A stretch of 64,000 nt of DNA from Clostridium sp. BJN0001 (GCF_022869825.1 NZ_CP094971.1:993501-1057500); one strand, 5' to 3'; shown: positions 34,907 to 44,226, counted from the stretch's first letter. Numbers and translations are program-made. The notes: generated by a model not told the origin, from the letters alone.

Positions 34907-35752
34907 ATGTTATTAAAGAAAATCGAAGAAGTAAGAAAATTAGTTAAGGACTTTAAAAAACAAGGTCTTAGTGTTGGGTATGTGCCTACTATGGGAGCTC
35001 TTCATGAAGGTCATGAAAGTCTTATTAAAAGAGCAGTAAAAGAAAATGATAGAGTTATTGTAAGTGTATTTGTAAATCCAACACAGTTTGGAGAAAATGA
35101 AGACTATGATTCTTACCCAAGAAACATAGAAAAGGATATGGAAATATGTGAAAAATGTGGAGCGTTTGCCATATTTAATCCAGATCCAAGTGAAATGTAT
35201 TTTGAAAATAGATCTACAAGTGTAAAAGTATCAGGACTTACAGATGTTTTATGTGGAAGTAAAAGGCCTGGACATTTTGATGGAGTATGCCTTGTAGTTT
35301 CAAAGTTCTTTAACATAATAAAACCAGATAGAGCGTATTTTGGACAAAAGGATGCTCAGCAAGTTGCTGTTTTAAAAAGAATGGTGAGAGATTTAAATAT
35401 TGATGTTTTAATAGTACCATGTCCAATAATAAGAGAAGAGGATGGTCTTGCAAAAAGCTCAAGAAATGCTTATTTAAACGCATCTGAAAGAAAAGCAGCT
35501 GTAGTATTAAATAGAAGCTTAAAATATGCTAAAGAATTATTAGACAAAGGTGAAAGAGATGGAAGTAAAATAAAAGAGGAAATTATAAATAAAATAAATG
35601 AAGAACCTCTTGCTAAAATTGATTATGCTGAGTTAGTTGATAGTGAAGACTTAATAAATGTATCAACTACTATTAATAAAAGTATTCTTGTTGCAATAGC
35701 TGTTTATATCGGTAAAACAAGATTAATAGATAATTTCACATATGAAATATAA
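34907..35752 (+). CDS. panC: Pantothenate synthetase PanC
   Basis: A 281-residue ATP-dependent ligase joining pantoate and beta-alanine. The HIGH-type motif is in VGYVPTMGALHEGHESLI, with FVNPTQFGENEDYDSYPRN, YFGQKDAQQ and the KMSKS-like region EDGLAKSSRN. ATG 34907 fits AAAGGATGG at 34893-34901 better than the in-frame ATG at 34898, which is too close. It lies 64 bp after panB without a terminator. Normal length. Confidence 0.96.
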   Translation: MLLKKIEEVRKLVKDFKKQGLSVGYVPTMGALHEGHESLIKRAVKENDRVIVSVFVNPTQFGENEDYDSYPRNIEKDMEICEKCGAFAIFNPDPSEMYFENRSTSVKVSGLTDVLCGSKRPGHFDGVCLVVSKFFNIIKPDRAYFGQKDAQQVAVLKRMVRDLNIDVLIVPCPIIREEDGLAKSSRNAYLNASERKAAVVLNRSLKYAKELLDKGERDGSKIKEEIINKINEEPLAKIDYAELVDSEDLINVSTTINKSILVAIAVYIGKTRLIDNFTYEI

Positions 35753-35795
35753 TGTAATATATAATATTTAGGCACATCTTTTAGGAGGAAAAAAC

Positions 35796-36170
35796 ATGAT
35801 ATTAACAATGTTAAAAGGGAAAATACACAGAGCAACAGTTACTCAGGCTGAACTTAATTATATGGGAAGCATAACAATTGATAAAGTATTAATGGATGCT
35901 TCGGGCATAATTGAAAATGAAAAAGTTCAAATAGTTAATAATAATAATGGTGCAAGACTTGAAACATATGTTATACCTGGAAAAAGAAATTCTGGAATAA
36001 TATGCTTAAATGGTGCAGCAGCAAGACTTGTTCAAACAGGAGATAAAGTTATTATAATATCTTATAGTCAGATGGATGAAAAAGAGGCAAAAGAATATAA
36101 ACCTAAAGTTGTTTTCGTTAATGATGATAATTCAATAAAAGAAATTACAAACTATGAATATAATGATTAA
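35796..36170 (+). CDS. panD: Aspartate 1-decarboxylase PanD
   Basis: A 124-residue pyruvoyl enzyme making beta-alanine for PanC. The self-cleavage site G24-S25 is visible in [10 protein letters not shown], with the start [16 protein letters not shown] and the [24 protein letters not shown] core. AGGAGG precedes the ATG. It ends the pan operon, which is followed by a terminator, so the cell can make pantothenate from ketopantoate precursors and aspartate. Confidence 0.96.
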   Translation: MILTMLKGKIHRATVTQAELNYMGSITIDKVLMDASGIIENEKVQIVNNNNGARLETYVIPGKRNSGIICLNGAAARLVQTGDKVIIISYSQMDEKEAKEYKPKVVFVNDDNSIKEITNYEYND

Positions 36171-36192
36171 TCTAAAATAATAATAAGTAAAG

Positions 36193-36230
36193 ATCTCACA
36201 GAATATCAAATATATTTTGTGGGATTTTTT
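36193..36230 (+). terminator. Intrinsic terminator of the pan operon
   Basis: A 14-bp stem with two G-U pairs (ATCTCACAGAATAT / ATATTTTGTGGGAT) followed by T6, 23 bp after the panD stop. Confidence 0.85.
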
Positions 36231-36424
36231 ATTTAAAAATATATACAATATTTATATGATAATTTTGTAATAAACCAGAACTATATGTAGAAGTTAAAGG
36301 AATAATATGTTAACATTGTAGTATACTAAGATATATTAATCTGCTTACATTTCTTTTCTTGGAAATGTAAATGTTTTTATATACAATGTTATAACTACAT
36401 TATATAGGGGGATGAAAATAAAAA

Positions 36425-36718
36425 ATGAATCAAAATGTATTAAAGAGTGCTGAATTTTTAAATAATATGCTTAAGGAATTTAGTAAATCCATTCAAAAAT
36501 ACATAAATGAATTTAATAAGGAAACTACTACACCTCATATGCTTTATAAGTATGTTGATAAGGGATATTATAAGCTCAATATTATGAATGTTGAGATGCA
36601 CGTAACTTTAAAAGATGTACTTAACAATAAAAAAGAAACATTAAATAGTATGGATGAAAAAGTTTATGATTATTTAGATAATCTAATTATTGAAAATATT
36701 AAAAGTATAGTTAAGTAA
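36425..36718 (+). CDS. Unrecognised 97-residue protein
   Basis: I do not recognise it. The 97 residues are predicted mainly helical, highly charged (many K, N, E), without cysteine, signal peptide or membrane segments. A weak GGGGG lies about 15 bp before ATG 36425. A small hairpin (TTACATTTC...GAAATGTAA, 36345-36370) lies upstream in its leader. It is a single-gene unit between the pan terminator and a shared terminator with the CobW-type gene. Confidence 0.65.
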   Translation: MNQNVLKSAEFLNNMLKEFSKSIQKYINEFNKETTTPHMLYKYVDKGYYKLNIMNVEMHVTLKDVLNNKKETLNSMDEKVYDYLDNLIIENIKSIVK

Positions 36719-36720
36719 AT

Positions 36721-36753
36721 AAAGACTGATGCAAATTTATCGCATCAGTCTTT
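36721..36753. terminator. Bidirectional terminator
   Basis: Perfect 12-bp arms AAAGACTGATGC / GCATCAGTCTTT around a 9-nt loop, ending in T on the plus strand and preceded by A on the left. It separates the converging 36425 gene and the CobW-type gene. Confidence 0.88.
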
Positions 36754-36759
36754 AATTTT

Positions 36760-37884
36760 CTATTTAACAAGACATGTATCAAGCATTTCACATATTTTTG
36801 ACTTATCTAAGTTTTGACCTATGAATACAAGTTTTTCTATTCTGTCTCCATAAGTATCATCCCAGTCATCTTTTATTGTAGGATCTTCTGCTACAAGGTC
36901 AGAGAGTTCTTCTTTAGAAGCTGATGCATACCATTGTCCAGTAGGGGTTGCATCTGTAAGCTTTCCAGCCTGTTCAAATATGTATGCCATTTCTCTTTCA
37001 TCTGAAAACCATACAAGACCTTTACATCTTATAATGTTTTTTTCAAATTTATTTGTTATGTCTTTAAATTTATTTCTATCAAAAGGCTGTCTTTTCTTAT
37101 ATACAAATGATGAAATACCATATTCATCAGTTTCAGGTTCTTCTTCTTCAGGATTTTCAAGTTCTTCTATCCATGCTGCTGATGAACATGCATCTTCAAA
37201 ATCAAAATTATTAGTGTTCATAATTTTAGAAACATCTACTTTTGAGTAGTTTGTTTCTATTATTTCAGCTTTAGGCTGAAGTGCACGAACAACTGCTTTA
37301 ACTCTGTTAAGATCTTCTTTTTTAACTTCGTCAATTTTATTTAAAATTATAGTGTTACAGAATTCTATCTGCTGAATAAGAAGATTCTCAACATCTTCAT
37401 CATCAATTGAATCTTTCTTTAAAAGATTGTTTCCACATCCAAATTCAGATACAAGTCTTGCTGCATCAATTACTGATACTACATTATCAAGTCTGCATAT
37501 CTTAGGAATTTGTTGCTCAGCTAATAAATCATCCATAGCTGTTATTGTTTGAGCTATTGGAACAGGTTCACATATTCCACTTGCTTCTATTAATATGTAA
37601 TCAAATTTTCCGCTTGTGCATAAATCTATAATTTGTTTTATTAGATCAGTTTTTAATGTACAGCATATGCATCCGTTTGATAAAGGAACAAGGTTATTAT
37701 CCTGTTCTTTAACTATGCCTCCTTTTGAAATTAAGTCAGCATCAATATTTACTTCACCGATATCATTTACTATTACGGCTACTTTAAATCCTTCTTGGTT
37801 GTTTAAGATATGATTCATAAGAGTTGTTTTGCCAGCTCCAAGATAACCTGTAAGTAGTGTTATAGGTACTATTTTTCTTGGCAT
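36760..37884 (-). CDS. CobW/COG0523-family GTPase (G3E metallochaperone type)
   Basis: A ~374-residue P-loop GTPase. Walker A LTGYLGAGKTTLMNH, the metal-binding CxCC motif in NGCICCTLKTDLI, the LIEASGICEP switch and the LNKIDEV base-recognition motif are present; a CobW_C domain follows (about 270-374). Members insert or deliver Zn, Co or Ni. Despite the name it lies 12 kb from the cob genes and is transcribed the other way, so a direct role in B12 synthesis is not shown. Start chosen as ATG 37884, with AAAGGA upstream; in-frame ATG 37893 is possible. Acidic insert EEEEPETDE near 250. Confidence 0.88.
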   Translation of the reverse strand: MPRKIVPITLLTGYLGAGKTTLMNHILNNQEGFKVAVIVNDIGEVNIDADLISKGGIVKEQDNNLVPLSNGCICCTLKTDLIKQIIDLCTSGKFDYILIEASGICEPVPIAQTITAMDDLLAEQQIPKICRLDNVVSVIDAARLVSEFGCGNNLLKKDSIDDEDVENLLIQQIEFCNTIILNKIDEVKKEDLNRVKAVVRALQPKAEIIETNYSKVDVSKIMNTNNFDFEDACSSAAWIEELENPEEEEPETDEYGISSFVYKKRQPFDRNKFKDITNKFEKNIIRCKGLVWFSDEREMAYIFEQAGKLTDATPTGQWYASASKEELSDLVAEDPTIKDDWDDTYGDRIEKLVFIGQNLDKSKICEMLDTCLVK

Positions 37885-38008
37885 AAAATTCATTCCTTTC
37901 AAAATATGTATAATTTATTTTTATATCTACATTAAAATTTTACTACTGCAGTTTCATTTGTCAACGATAGATAATATTGATAATAATGGAATAATAAATA
38001 ATTTTTTC

Positions 38009-38036
38009 TTGGAAAAGGTTTTCAGGAACGTATAAA
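38009..38036 (+). promoter_or_regulatory. Promoter of the cstA-like gene with an overlapping inverted repeat
   Basis: TTGGAA (38009-38014) and TATAAA (38031-38036) are 16 bp apart. The dyad TGGAAAAGGTTTTCA (38010-38024) overlaps the -35 element and resembles a carbon-catabolite (CcpA) site, which would suit a carbon-starvation gene. The promoter call is moderate; the CcpA reading is weaker. Confidence 0.5.
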
Positions 38037-38095
38037 AGTGGTACAATAATAATTGAAAAATAAACATACCAAAGAGAGTGAAAGAGGCGATTATT

Positions 38096-39532
38096 ATGGT
38101 AAGTTTTTTTGTATGTTTAATAGGACTAATTGTTGGTTATATATTGTATAGTAAGTTTATTGAAAAAGTGTTTGGGCTTGATATTGAGAGAGCCACACCA
38201 GCAATGGAACATCCGGATGGTGTCGATTATATGCCTATGCCGACATGGAAGGCATTTTTGATTCAGCTTCTTAATATAGCTGGACTTGGACCAATATTTG
38301 GTGCTTTATCAGGAGCAATATGGGGACCAAGCGTATACTTATGGATAGTTTTTGGAACAATATTTGCAGGTGGTGTTCATGATTTCTTAAGTGGTATGTT
38401 ATCAGTAAGAAATGATGGAGCTAGTATTTCAGAAATAGTTGGTATGTATTTAGGAAATACTATGAAAAATGTAATGAGAGTATTTTCAGTAATTCTTCTT
38501 GTTATGGTTGGAGTTGTATTTATGGTAGGACCTGCTGGACTTTTAGCAAGAATTAGTCCAACATGGATGAATATCACATTTTGGACAATAGTAGTACTTA
38601 TTTATTATTTCTTAGCAACATTACTTCCTATAGACAAAATCATTGGAAAATTATATCCGTTTTTTGGAGTTTGTCTTATAGTTATGGCACTTGGCATTGG
38701 AGGAGCAACAATATTTAATAGTGGGACAAACCCTATGCCAGAGATTACATTTTCTAACATGCATCCTGATGGAAAGCCAATATGGCCTCTTATGTTTATA
38801 ACAGTAGCATGTGGTGCTATATCAGGATTCCATTCAACACAGTCACCAATGGTAGCAAGATGCATAAAAAGTGAAAAATATGGAAGAAGTGTATTTTATG
38901 GTGCGATGGTAGCAGAAGGTGTAATTGCACTTATCTGGGCATCAGCTGGTGTATCATTTTATAATGGTACTCAAGGACTTTTAGACGCAGGAGGAGGATG
39001 CTCATCTACAGTATATGATATGTCTATGAAACTTCTTGGATCTGTTGGAGGTATACTTGCTATGATAGGTGTTATAGCATGCCCTATAACATCAGGAGAC
39101 ACAGCATTTAGAAGTGCAAGACTTACAATATCAGACTGGTTTAAGATTGATCAGAAAGTTATTAAAAATAGACTTATGTTAGCAGTTCCTTTACTTTTAT
39201 CTGGTTATTTAATTTCACTTATAGATTATCAAGTTGTCTGGAGATATTTTTCATGGTCAAACCAGACACTTGCAATGATGGTATTATGGGCAGGAGCTGT
39301 ATATCTTGCAAAATATGCAGGATTTGCTAAACCAATATCATCAATTGTTGCAGCAATTCCAGCAACATTTATGTCAGCAGTAAGCTGCACATATATTTTA
39401 TATGCAGATGAAGGATTAAAATTATCAGCTTCAATATCATATCCAATAGGAATTCTATTTGCAATTGTATGTGCAGGATTATTCTTATTTAGAACACTTA
39501 TACCATCATTAAAAGCTGAAAAGGAAAGTTAG
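38096..39532 (+). CDS. cstA: Carbon starvation protein A (CstA-type pyruvate/peptide transporter)
   Basis: A 478-residue membrane protein with about a dozen or more hydrophobic helices. Family motifs are GVDYMPMPTWKAFLIQLLNIAGLGPIFGA, AGGVHDFLSGMLSVRN and GAISGFHSTQSPM, plus CPITSGDTAFRSARL. It is the shorter form, without the extra helices of E. coli CstA (about 700 residues). ATG 38096 is preferred over GTG 38078 because of the AAGAGG at 38083-38088. Likely transports pyruvate or small peptides. Single-gene unit with its own terminator. Confidence 0.92.
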   Translation: MVSFFVCLIGLIVGYILYSKFIEKVFGLDIERATPAMEHPDGVDYMPMPTWKAFLIQLLNIAGLGPIFGALSGAIWGPSVYLWIVFGTIFAGGVHDFLSGMLSVRNDGASISEIVGMYLGNTMKNVMRVFSVILLVMVGVVFMVGPAGLLARISPTWMNITFWTIVVLIYYFLATLLPIDKIIGKLYPFFGVCLIVMALGIGGATIFNSGTNPMPEITFSNMHPDGKPIWPLMFITVACGAISGFHSTQSPMVARCIKSEKYGRSVFYGAMVAEGVIALIWASAGVSFYNGTQGLLDAGGGCSSTVYDMSMKLLGSVGGILAMIGVIACPITSGDTAFRSARLTISDWFKIDQKVIKNRLMLAVPLLLSGYLISLIDYQVVWRYFSWSNQTLAMMVLWAGAVYLAKYAGFAKPISSIVAAIPATFMSAVSCTYILYADEGLKLSASISYPIGILFAIVCAGLFLFRTLIPSLKAEKES

Positions 39533-39583
39533 ATTTTAAATTGAAAATATAAAATATGTGAGAGAGTTTTATTTTATTAAATT

Positions 39584-39630
39584 AAGCCTATTGATTCACA
39601 ATTAACAACTTGTGAATCAATAGGCTTTTT
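39584..39630. terminator. Bidirectional terminator between cstA and the DUF4317 gene
   Basis: Perfect 17-bp arms (AAGCCTATTGATTCACA / TGTGAATCAATAGGCTT) with a 10-nt loop, followed by T-rich sequence on the plus strand. Confidence 0.92.
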
Positions 39631-39640
39631 ATTATTAGAA

Positions 39641-40894
39641 TTAATTTAGTTTATCTAACATAACTCCATTTAATTTAATATGTTCATCATCTTCTAAAGG
39701 AATTACTATACATTTACGCCCATCAATTACATCTGATTTTATATCAGGCACTTTTTCAGGCTTTACGCTTAATACTACATCATAATCTGAAATATCGTCT
39801 GTTGAATTTTCATCTTCTATAGTTTGTTTTGTTTTTTGAAGTTCTTCTTTAAGGACTTGAACTTTTTTATTTAGTTCATGTTCTTTCTTCTTTTTTATGT
39901 TTTCTTTTACTGCTTTTTTATCAATTAGGTTTTCTGCAAGAGGAAGTTCATCTGAAAATTTTTCTTCAAATGATTTCTGAATCTTTTCAGATAAATCTTC
40001 GGATACTCCAGAATCAGATAATATGTTTGAAAATTTATCACTAGTTAAAATTTCAGGATTTTCTTCAGTTACATCATCATTTTCTTCAACAGCTGAATTT
40101 ATATTTTCTTGAATTTCCATAAGCATCTTATTTGTTTCTTTATCTTCAGTTCCACCAGCTGCAGAGCATATAAGAGAATGAAATGTTTCTTTTTGAAGCG
40201 CCGCGGTCTGTTTTGAAGGACAGCTTAAAGCACCTTCCATAAATTCTTCATGAGGATCTTTTGGATTTTTAGTATAGTATATAACTGAATCGAAATTACT
40301 GCTTCTATCTGTAAAAGCGGGGAACACAAAGCCAATATCAGGTTTTGAAACAACCCAGTCACGCATAAGAGAACCAATTCTATTTTCATCTTGCAGATAT
40401 CCAAGACCAGGTTTTGAAAGCTCAACAGGACAAACAGCACAGAGAATATATTCATATACTTCTTCAGATTCATCAAGATTTGAGTTATCTGTAGTTTTTT
40501 TCATAACGTCATAAGCATCATGAAAGACGAGTATTAAAAAGTTTCCCTCATAATCATAATTATCTATAACTGATTTATAGAAATTTTCAAGAAGATTATC
40601 ATCTTTTAATGCACTTTTTTTAAGTGCAATTAAAGACTGTCTTGTTGAATCTATATCTTCACCTTCAAGAGGGAAGTCAAGCTGAAGCAGATTATTTCCT
40701 ATTGTACCTGATAATACTTTTTTGGCAATTTCTAAATATTTAAAAAATTCTTCATCATCAAGGTTTAAAAATGTTTCTTTGATATGAAGAATAATATTCT
40801 TTTGTGAATTTACGTAACATCCGCATAGTTTAGTAAATGTGCATTTATCTTTTTTAAAACGTTTTTTTAATTCTGCTATATCTTTTTTTTTCAT
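39641..40894 (-). CDS. DUF4317 family protein
   Basis: A 417-residue soluble protein of the DUF4317 family common in clostridia: start MKKKDIAELKKRFKKDKCTFTKLCGCYVN, middle PVELSKPGLGYLQDENRIGSLMRDWVV and FVFPAFTDRSSNF. The C-terminal ~150 residues are strongly charged and likely coiled-coil (KKEHELNKKVQVLKEELQKTKQ). Function unknown to me. It is transcribed alone on the minus strand. Confidence 0.85.
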   Translation of the reverse strand: MKKKDIAELKKRFKKDKCTFTKLCGCYVNSQKNIILHIKETFLNLDDEEFFKYLEIAKKVLSGTIGNNLLQLDFPLEGEDIDSTRQSLIALKKSALKDDNLLENFYKSVIDNYDYEGNFLILVFHDAYDVMKKTTDNSNLDESEEVYEYILCAVCPVELSKPGLGYLQDENRIGSLMRDWVVSKPDIGFVFPAFTDRSSNFDSVIYYTKNPKDPHEEFMEGALSCPSKQTAALQKETFHSLICSAAGGTEDKETNKMLMEIQENINSAVEENDDVTEENPEILTSDKFSNILSDSGVSEDLSEKIQKSFEEKFSDELPLAENLIDKKAVKENIKKKKEHELNKKVQVLKEELQKTKQTIEDENSTDDISDYDVVLSVKPEKVPDIKSDVIDGRKCIVIPLEDDEHIKLNGVMLDKLN

Positions 40895-40993
40895 AATTTT
40901 AATCTTTACCTCTCCATATAGTTTTTAGCATAAAGCCTTTTATTTTAGTATAGTTTTGATTTTATTTATGTGCAAGACATATATTTTATTTAT

Positions 40994-41033
40994 AAAAAAT
41001 AATCGGCTATCAATTTAAATATAATTGATAGCC
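40994..41033 (-). terminator. Terminator of the cysteine-rich paralogue 1 transcript
   Basis: On the minus strand the perfect 11-bp arms GGCTATCAATT / AATTGATAGCC (7-nt loop) are followed by a T-rich stretch (T6, seen as A6 at 40994-40999). It lies 45 bp beyond the stop of the gene at 41078. Confidence 0.85.
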
Positions 41034-41077
41034 AATTCATTAATTAAATTTAATATATAATTTTAAATTCATATTTG

Positions 41078-41983
41078 TTAGATATTGCAGTCATCAGTTG
41101 GACACTGAGGAATATTGTCAGTTCCTTGAACACAATTTAATTGTGATGATTGAGGAACAAAGACTGCGAGTTCTTCTCTGTTTGTGAAGAACATTTTTTT
41201 ATTTACTTTAAGTCCTAATTCTATAGATGCAGGAAATGTGTCAGTAGCATCATCAAAAGTTCCATCAGAAGTTACACTAAAGACATCTAAACAAGGAGTA
41301 AATTGATCATATATTGTAAGAGTAGTATCTCTTGGAAGGCATAATGCACCTGAGAATGTGAAATCACTAATTCCTAAACCTGAAGCGTCAATTGGACTTG
41401 CGAAAGAAAAAGATCCTGTAAAATCTTCACATCCAATTTTACCTTTTACTAATACTTCTAAAGTACATATAGTAAATGTTATCTGACTTTGTATAATTCT
41501 ATAAGATACTCCGTTTAAATCGTCATCTCCATAGCAGCATCTATCAGTTGCTAATGTTCCTGTGAAGTTATTATATAAAGTGATAGCACCACATACAAAT
41601 GAAGGATCCACTGCTGTTAAGGGTAGAACTGCTCCGTTTGCATATACTTCTAAAGGGTTATTACCGTCATCAATTCCTATTGCACTATATGAAATACCTA
41701 TTTTTGTGATACATACAGGAGCACCATCAGTATAAGTTACACCTGCTGGTGGAGCATCTACAGTAAATGCTACTGGTGTATAAAATGCGGATTCTATTTT
41801 TTCAAAAGTCATGCAGTTTAGTATTCTTTCTGTTAATATTGGAGTACATACTGCGTTTGTTATTGAGCTGCATGTAACTGGTGAAGTTACAGTACAGCAT
41901 TCTGGTTGTGAGTTATCTTTAAATAAAGGGCTGCTGCAATTAGCTTGACAGCAACCAGTATCTTTACATATTTGGTTTGCCAT
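41078..41983 (-). CDS. Cysteine-rich spore-surface-type protein, paralogue 1
   Basis: A 301-residue protein, one of four tandem paralogues. All share a nearly identical first 48 residues (CKDTGCCQANCSS, then CCTVTSPVTCSS), a central TDRCCYGDDDL block, GALCLPRDTTLTIYD and an end in CPxDDCNI or similar. About 20 cysteines, many in CC pairs, suggest heavy disulfide cross-linking. No signal peptide or membrane segment. CCTCC complement (GGAGGGG) precedes the ATG. A SigK-like promoter lies at 42032-42058. I do not recognise the family; a spore coat or exosporium role is inferred from cysteines, promoter and lack of export signal. Confidence 0.75.
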   Translation of the reverse strand: MANQICKDTGCCQANCSSPLFKDNSQPECCTVTSPVTCSSITNAVCTPILTERILNCMTFEKIESAFYTPVAFTVDAPPAGVTYTDGAPVCITKIGISYSAIGIDDGNNPLEVYANGAVLPLTAVDPSFVCGAITLYNNFTGTLATDRCCYGDDDLNGVSYRIIQSQITFTICTLEVLVKGKIGCEDFTGSFSFASPIDASGLGISDFTFSGALCLPRDTTLTIYDQFTPCLDVFSVTSDGTFDDATDTFPASIELGLKVNKKMFFTNREELAVFVPQSSQLNCVQGTDNIPQCPTDDCNI

Positions 41984-42031
41984 GTAGGTCCCCTCCTAAG
42001 TTTGTTTATAATTTTTTATCCTACCTGTTAA

Positions 42032-42058
42032 TATAGTATGATATTTAATTATTGTTGT
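42032..42058 (-). promoter_or_regulatory. SigK-like promoter of paralogue 1
   Basis: Minus strand: AC (42058-42057), 16-bp spacer, CATACTATA (42040-42032). This fits the late mother-cell sigma factor consensus AC-N16/17-CATAnnnTA, about 50 bp before the ATG. Confidence 0.65.
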
Positions 42059-42133
42059 TACATAAGAGGATGGCATAAAATTTTTTTATTTTAATATATT
42101 ATAATCATTGCTAATATAGATGTTTATTATTTT

Positions 42134-43033
42134 TTAGATATTGCAATCATCATTTGGACATTCTGGAATGTTACCAGTTCCTTCAACACAATTTAATTGT
42201 GATGATTGAGGAACAAAAACTGCGAGTTCTTCTCTGTCTGTAAAGAGCATTTTTTTATCTATTTTAAGTCCTAATTCCACTGATGTAGCAAATTGATTGT
42301 TAGCAGCATATACAGCATTAGTAGTTACACTAAAGATATCTAAGCATGGATTAAATCTATCATATATTGTAAGAGTTTTATCTCGTGGAAGGCATAATGC
42401 ACCTGAGAATGTGAAATCGCTAAAGTTTAAATCTGCAGCTTCATACATAGGTGGGTAAGAATAAGATGCTGTAAAATCTTCGCATCCAATTTTACCTTTT
42501 ACTAATAGTTTTAAAGAACATATATTAAATATTAACTGGCTTTGTATAAATCTATAAGATACACCAGTTAAATCATCATCTCCATAGCAGCATCTATCAG
42601 TTGATAATGTTCCTGTAAATTCTTTATATAACTCAGTACCATTACAGTTAAATACAGGACCTGAGGCTGTAAATGGGATAGATGTTCCATTTGCATATAC
42701 AGTTGGAGCATCACCAACGGTAATTCCTATTGCACTATATGAAATACCTATTTTTGTAATGCATATAGCATCACCAACAGTATAAGTTACACCATCTGGT
42801 GGAGTATCTATAAGAAATGTTACTGGTGATACTAATGAAGTTTCTGTTTTTTGAAAAGTCATACAGTTTATTATTCTCTCTGTGATTATTGGAGTACATA
42901 CTGCGTTTGTTATAGAACTGCATGTAACTGGTGAAGTTACAGTGCAGCATTCTGGCTGTGAGTTATCTTTAAATAAAGGGCTACTGCAATTAGCTTGACA
43001 GCAACCAGTGTCTTTACATATTTGGTTTGCCAT
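42134..43033 (-). CDS. Cysteine-rich spore-surface-type protein, paralogue 2
   Basis: A 299-residue member of the tandem family, transcribed like the others. The first 48 residues are identical to paralogue 1; the region from about 50 to 130 is the most diverged, while TDRCCYGDDDLTGVSYRFIQSQ, GKIGCEDFTASYS and ALCLPRDKTLTIYDRFNPC are kept. This pattern of a fixed N-terminus and a variable middle suggests a common assembly end and diverging surface. GGGAGGG precedes the ATG. Its own SigK-like promoter lies at 43082-43108. No terminator is seen before paralogue 1, so some readthrough is possible. Confidence 0.75.
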   Translation of the reverse strand: MANQICKDTGCCQANCSSPLFKDNSQPECCTVTSPVTCSSITNAVCTPIITERIINCMTFQKTETSLVSPVTFLIDTPPDGVTYTVGDAICITKIGISYSAIGITVGDAPTVYANGTSIPFTASGPVFNCNGTELYKEFTGTLSTDRCCYGDDDLTGVSYRFIQSQLIFNICSLKLLVKGKIGCEDFTASYSYPPMYEAADLNFSDFTFSGALCLPRDKTLTIYDRFNPCLDIFSVTTNAVYAANNQFATSVELGLKIDKKMLFTDREELAVFVPQSSQLNCVEGTGNIPECPNDDCNI

Positions 43034-43081
43034 TTAGGTTCCCTCCCGATTTTGTTTATAATTTTTTATTCTATCTGTTAA

Positions 43082-43108
43082 TATAATATGAAATTTAGTT
43101 ATTACAGT
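43082..43108 (-). promoter_or_regulatory. SigK-like promoter of paralogue 2
   Basis: Minus strand: AC (43108-43107), 16-bp spacer, CATATTATA (43090-43082), with the same spacing as the other three paralogues although the spacer sequence differs. Confidence 0.65.
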
Positions 43109-43127
43109 TATCTAATTTTATTATTTT

Positions 43128-44030
43128 TTAGATATTACAATCATCATTTGGACATTCTGGAACGTTGCCAGTTCCTTCAGTGCAATTTAATTGATATGAT
43201 TCAGGCACAAAGACTGTAAGATTTTCTATATCTGTAAAGAGCATTTTTTTATCTATTTTAAGTCCTAATTCTAATGATGCGCTAAATTCGTCATCAGTTG
43301 TATATGAGGCATCAGTAATTACGCTAAAGATATCTAAGCATGGATTAAATCTATCATATATTGTAAGAGTAGTATCTCTTGGAAGACATACTGAACCCGA
43401 GAATGTGAAATCATTAATTCCTAAATCTGAAGCTAGAATTGGATTATTAGCAGGAGAATAAGATGCTGTAAAATCTTCACATCCGATTTTACCTTTTACA
43501 AATACTTTTAAAGCACATATATGAAATTTTATTTGGCTCTGTATAAATCTATAAGATACACCATTTAAATCATCATCTCCATAGCAGCATCTATCAGTTG
43601 ATAATGTTCCACTAAATTCTTTAAATAAATTAAGAGAATTACAGTTAAATGCAGGTAATACTGGGTCTACTGTTATGAGTGATCCATTTGCATATATTGT
43701 TGGTTTATTAGCAAATGCAATTCCTATTGTGCTATATGAAATACCTATTTTTGTAATGCATATAGCATCTCCAGCAGTATAAGTTACACCATCTGGTGGA
43801 GGATCTATAACGAATGTTACTGGTGTAGAAAATGAGGATTCTGTTTTCTCAAAAGTCATACAGTTTACTATTTTTTCTGTTATTATTGAAGCACATACTG
43901 CGTCTGCTGCTGAGCTACATGTAACTGGTGAAGTTACAGTGCAGCAGTCTGGCTGTGAGTTATCTTTAAATAAAGGGCTGCTGCAATTAGCTTGACAGCA
44001 CCCAGTGTCTTTACATATTTGGTTTGCCAT
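43128..44030 (-). CDS. Cysteine-rich spore-surface-type protein, paralogue 3
   Basis: A 300-residue member of the tandem family. It is the most diverged at residues 39-46 (SSAADAVCASI instead of SSITNAVCTPI) and near the end (VPESYQLNCTEGTGN), but keeps all CC pairs, the TDRCCYGDDDL block and the CPNDDCNI end. Only 94 bp separate it from paralogue 2. GGAGGGA precedes the ATG, and a SigK-like promoter lies at 44080-44106. Cytosolic mother-cell synthesis and deposition on the spore is my inference; nothing in the sequence gives a biochemical activity. Confidence 0.75.
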   Translation of the reverse strand: MANQICKDTGCCQANCSSPLFKDNSQPDCCTVTSPVTCSSAADAVCASIITEKIVNCMTFEKTESSFSTPVTFVIDPPPDGVTYTAGDAICITKIGISYSTIGIAFANKPTIYANGSLITVDPVLPAFNCNSLNLFKEFSGTLSTDRCCYGDDDLNGVSYRFIQSQIKFHICALKVFVKGKIGCEDFTASYSPANNPILASDLGINDFTFSGSVCLPRDTTLTIYDRFNPCLDIFSVITDASYTTDDEFSASLELGLKIDKKMLFTDIENLTVFVPESYQLNCTEGTGNVPECPNDDCNI

Positions 44031-44079
44031 TTAGGTTCCCTCCTGAGTTTGTTTATAATTTTTTTATTCTACCTATTAA

Positions 44080-44106
44080 TATAATATGAAATTCAATTAT
44101 TAATGT
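44080..44106 (-). promoter_or_regulatory. SigK-like promoter of paralogue 3
   Basis: Minus strand: AC (44106-44105), 16-bp spacer, CATATTATA (44088-44080). The upstream side overlaps the transposase-like small ORF remnant at 44092-44217. Confidence 0.65.
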
Positions 44107-44217
44107 TACATAATTGGATATTATATTTAGCTGATATTAATGAATTACTTCCACATTCTAGTACTTCTTGGACTATTTTCACCCTATTTTCTTCAGTAAA
44201 TTTTTTAATAAATCGCA
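44092..44217 (-). pseudogene. Short HTH/OrfA-like remnant between paralogues 3 and 4
   Basis: A 41-codon frame after GGGGG: MRFIKKFTEENRVKIVQEVL, then ECGSNSLISAKYNIQL. It looks like the first helix-turn-helix of IS3-type OrfA proteins (consensus E-x-K-x-K-I-V-x-E-V-L-E-G-x-S-I-x-x-x-A-x-K-Y-N-I) and then breaks off at the promoter of paralogue 3. Probably a leftover of an insertion sequence, perhaps linked with how the array was duplicated. The match is short, so the call is tentative. Confidence 0.45.
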
Positions 44218-44226
44218 TTAAAAATA

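Noticed and set aside
36760..37884. CobW-type GTPase as a cobaltochelatase component of the B12 pathway
   Set aside because: The pathway here is anaerobic and uses CbiK; the gene is 12 kb away on the other strand. The name CobW only marks the family.
40225..40476. 83-codon ORF inside the DUF4317 gene
   Set aside because: Out-of-frame shadow with no ribosome site; the DUF4317 frame is complete through it.
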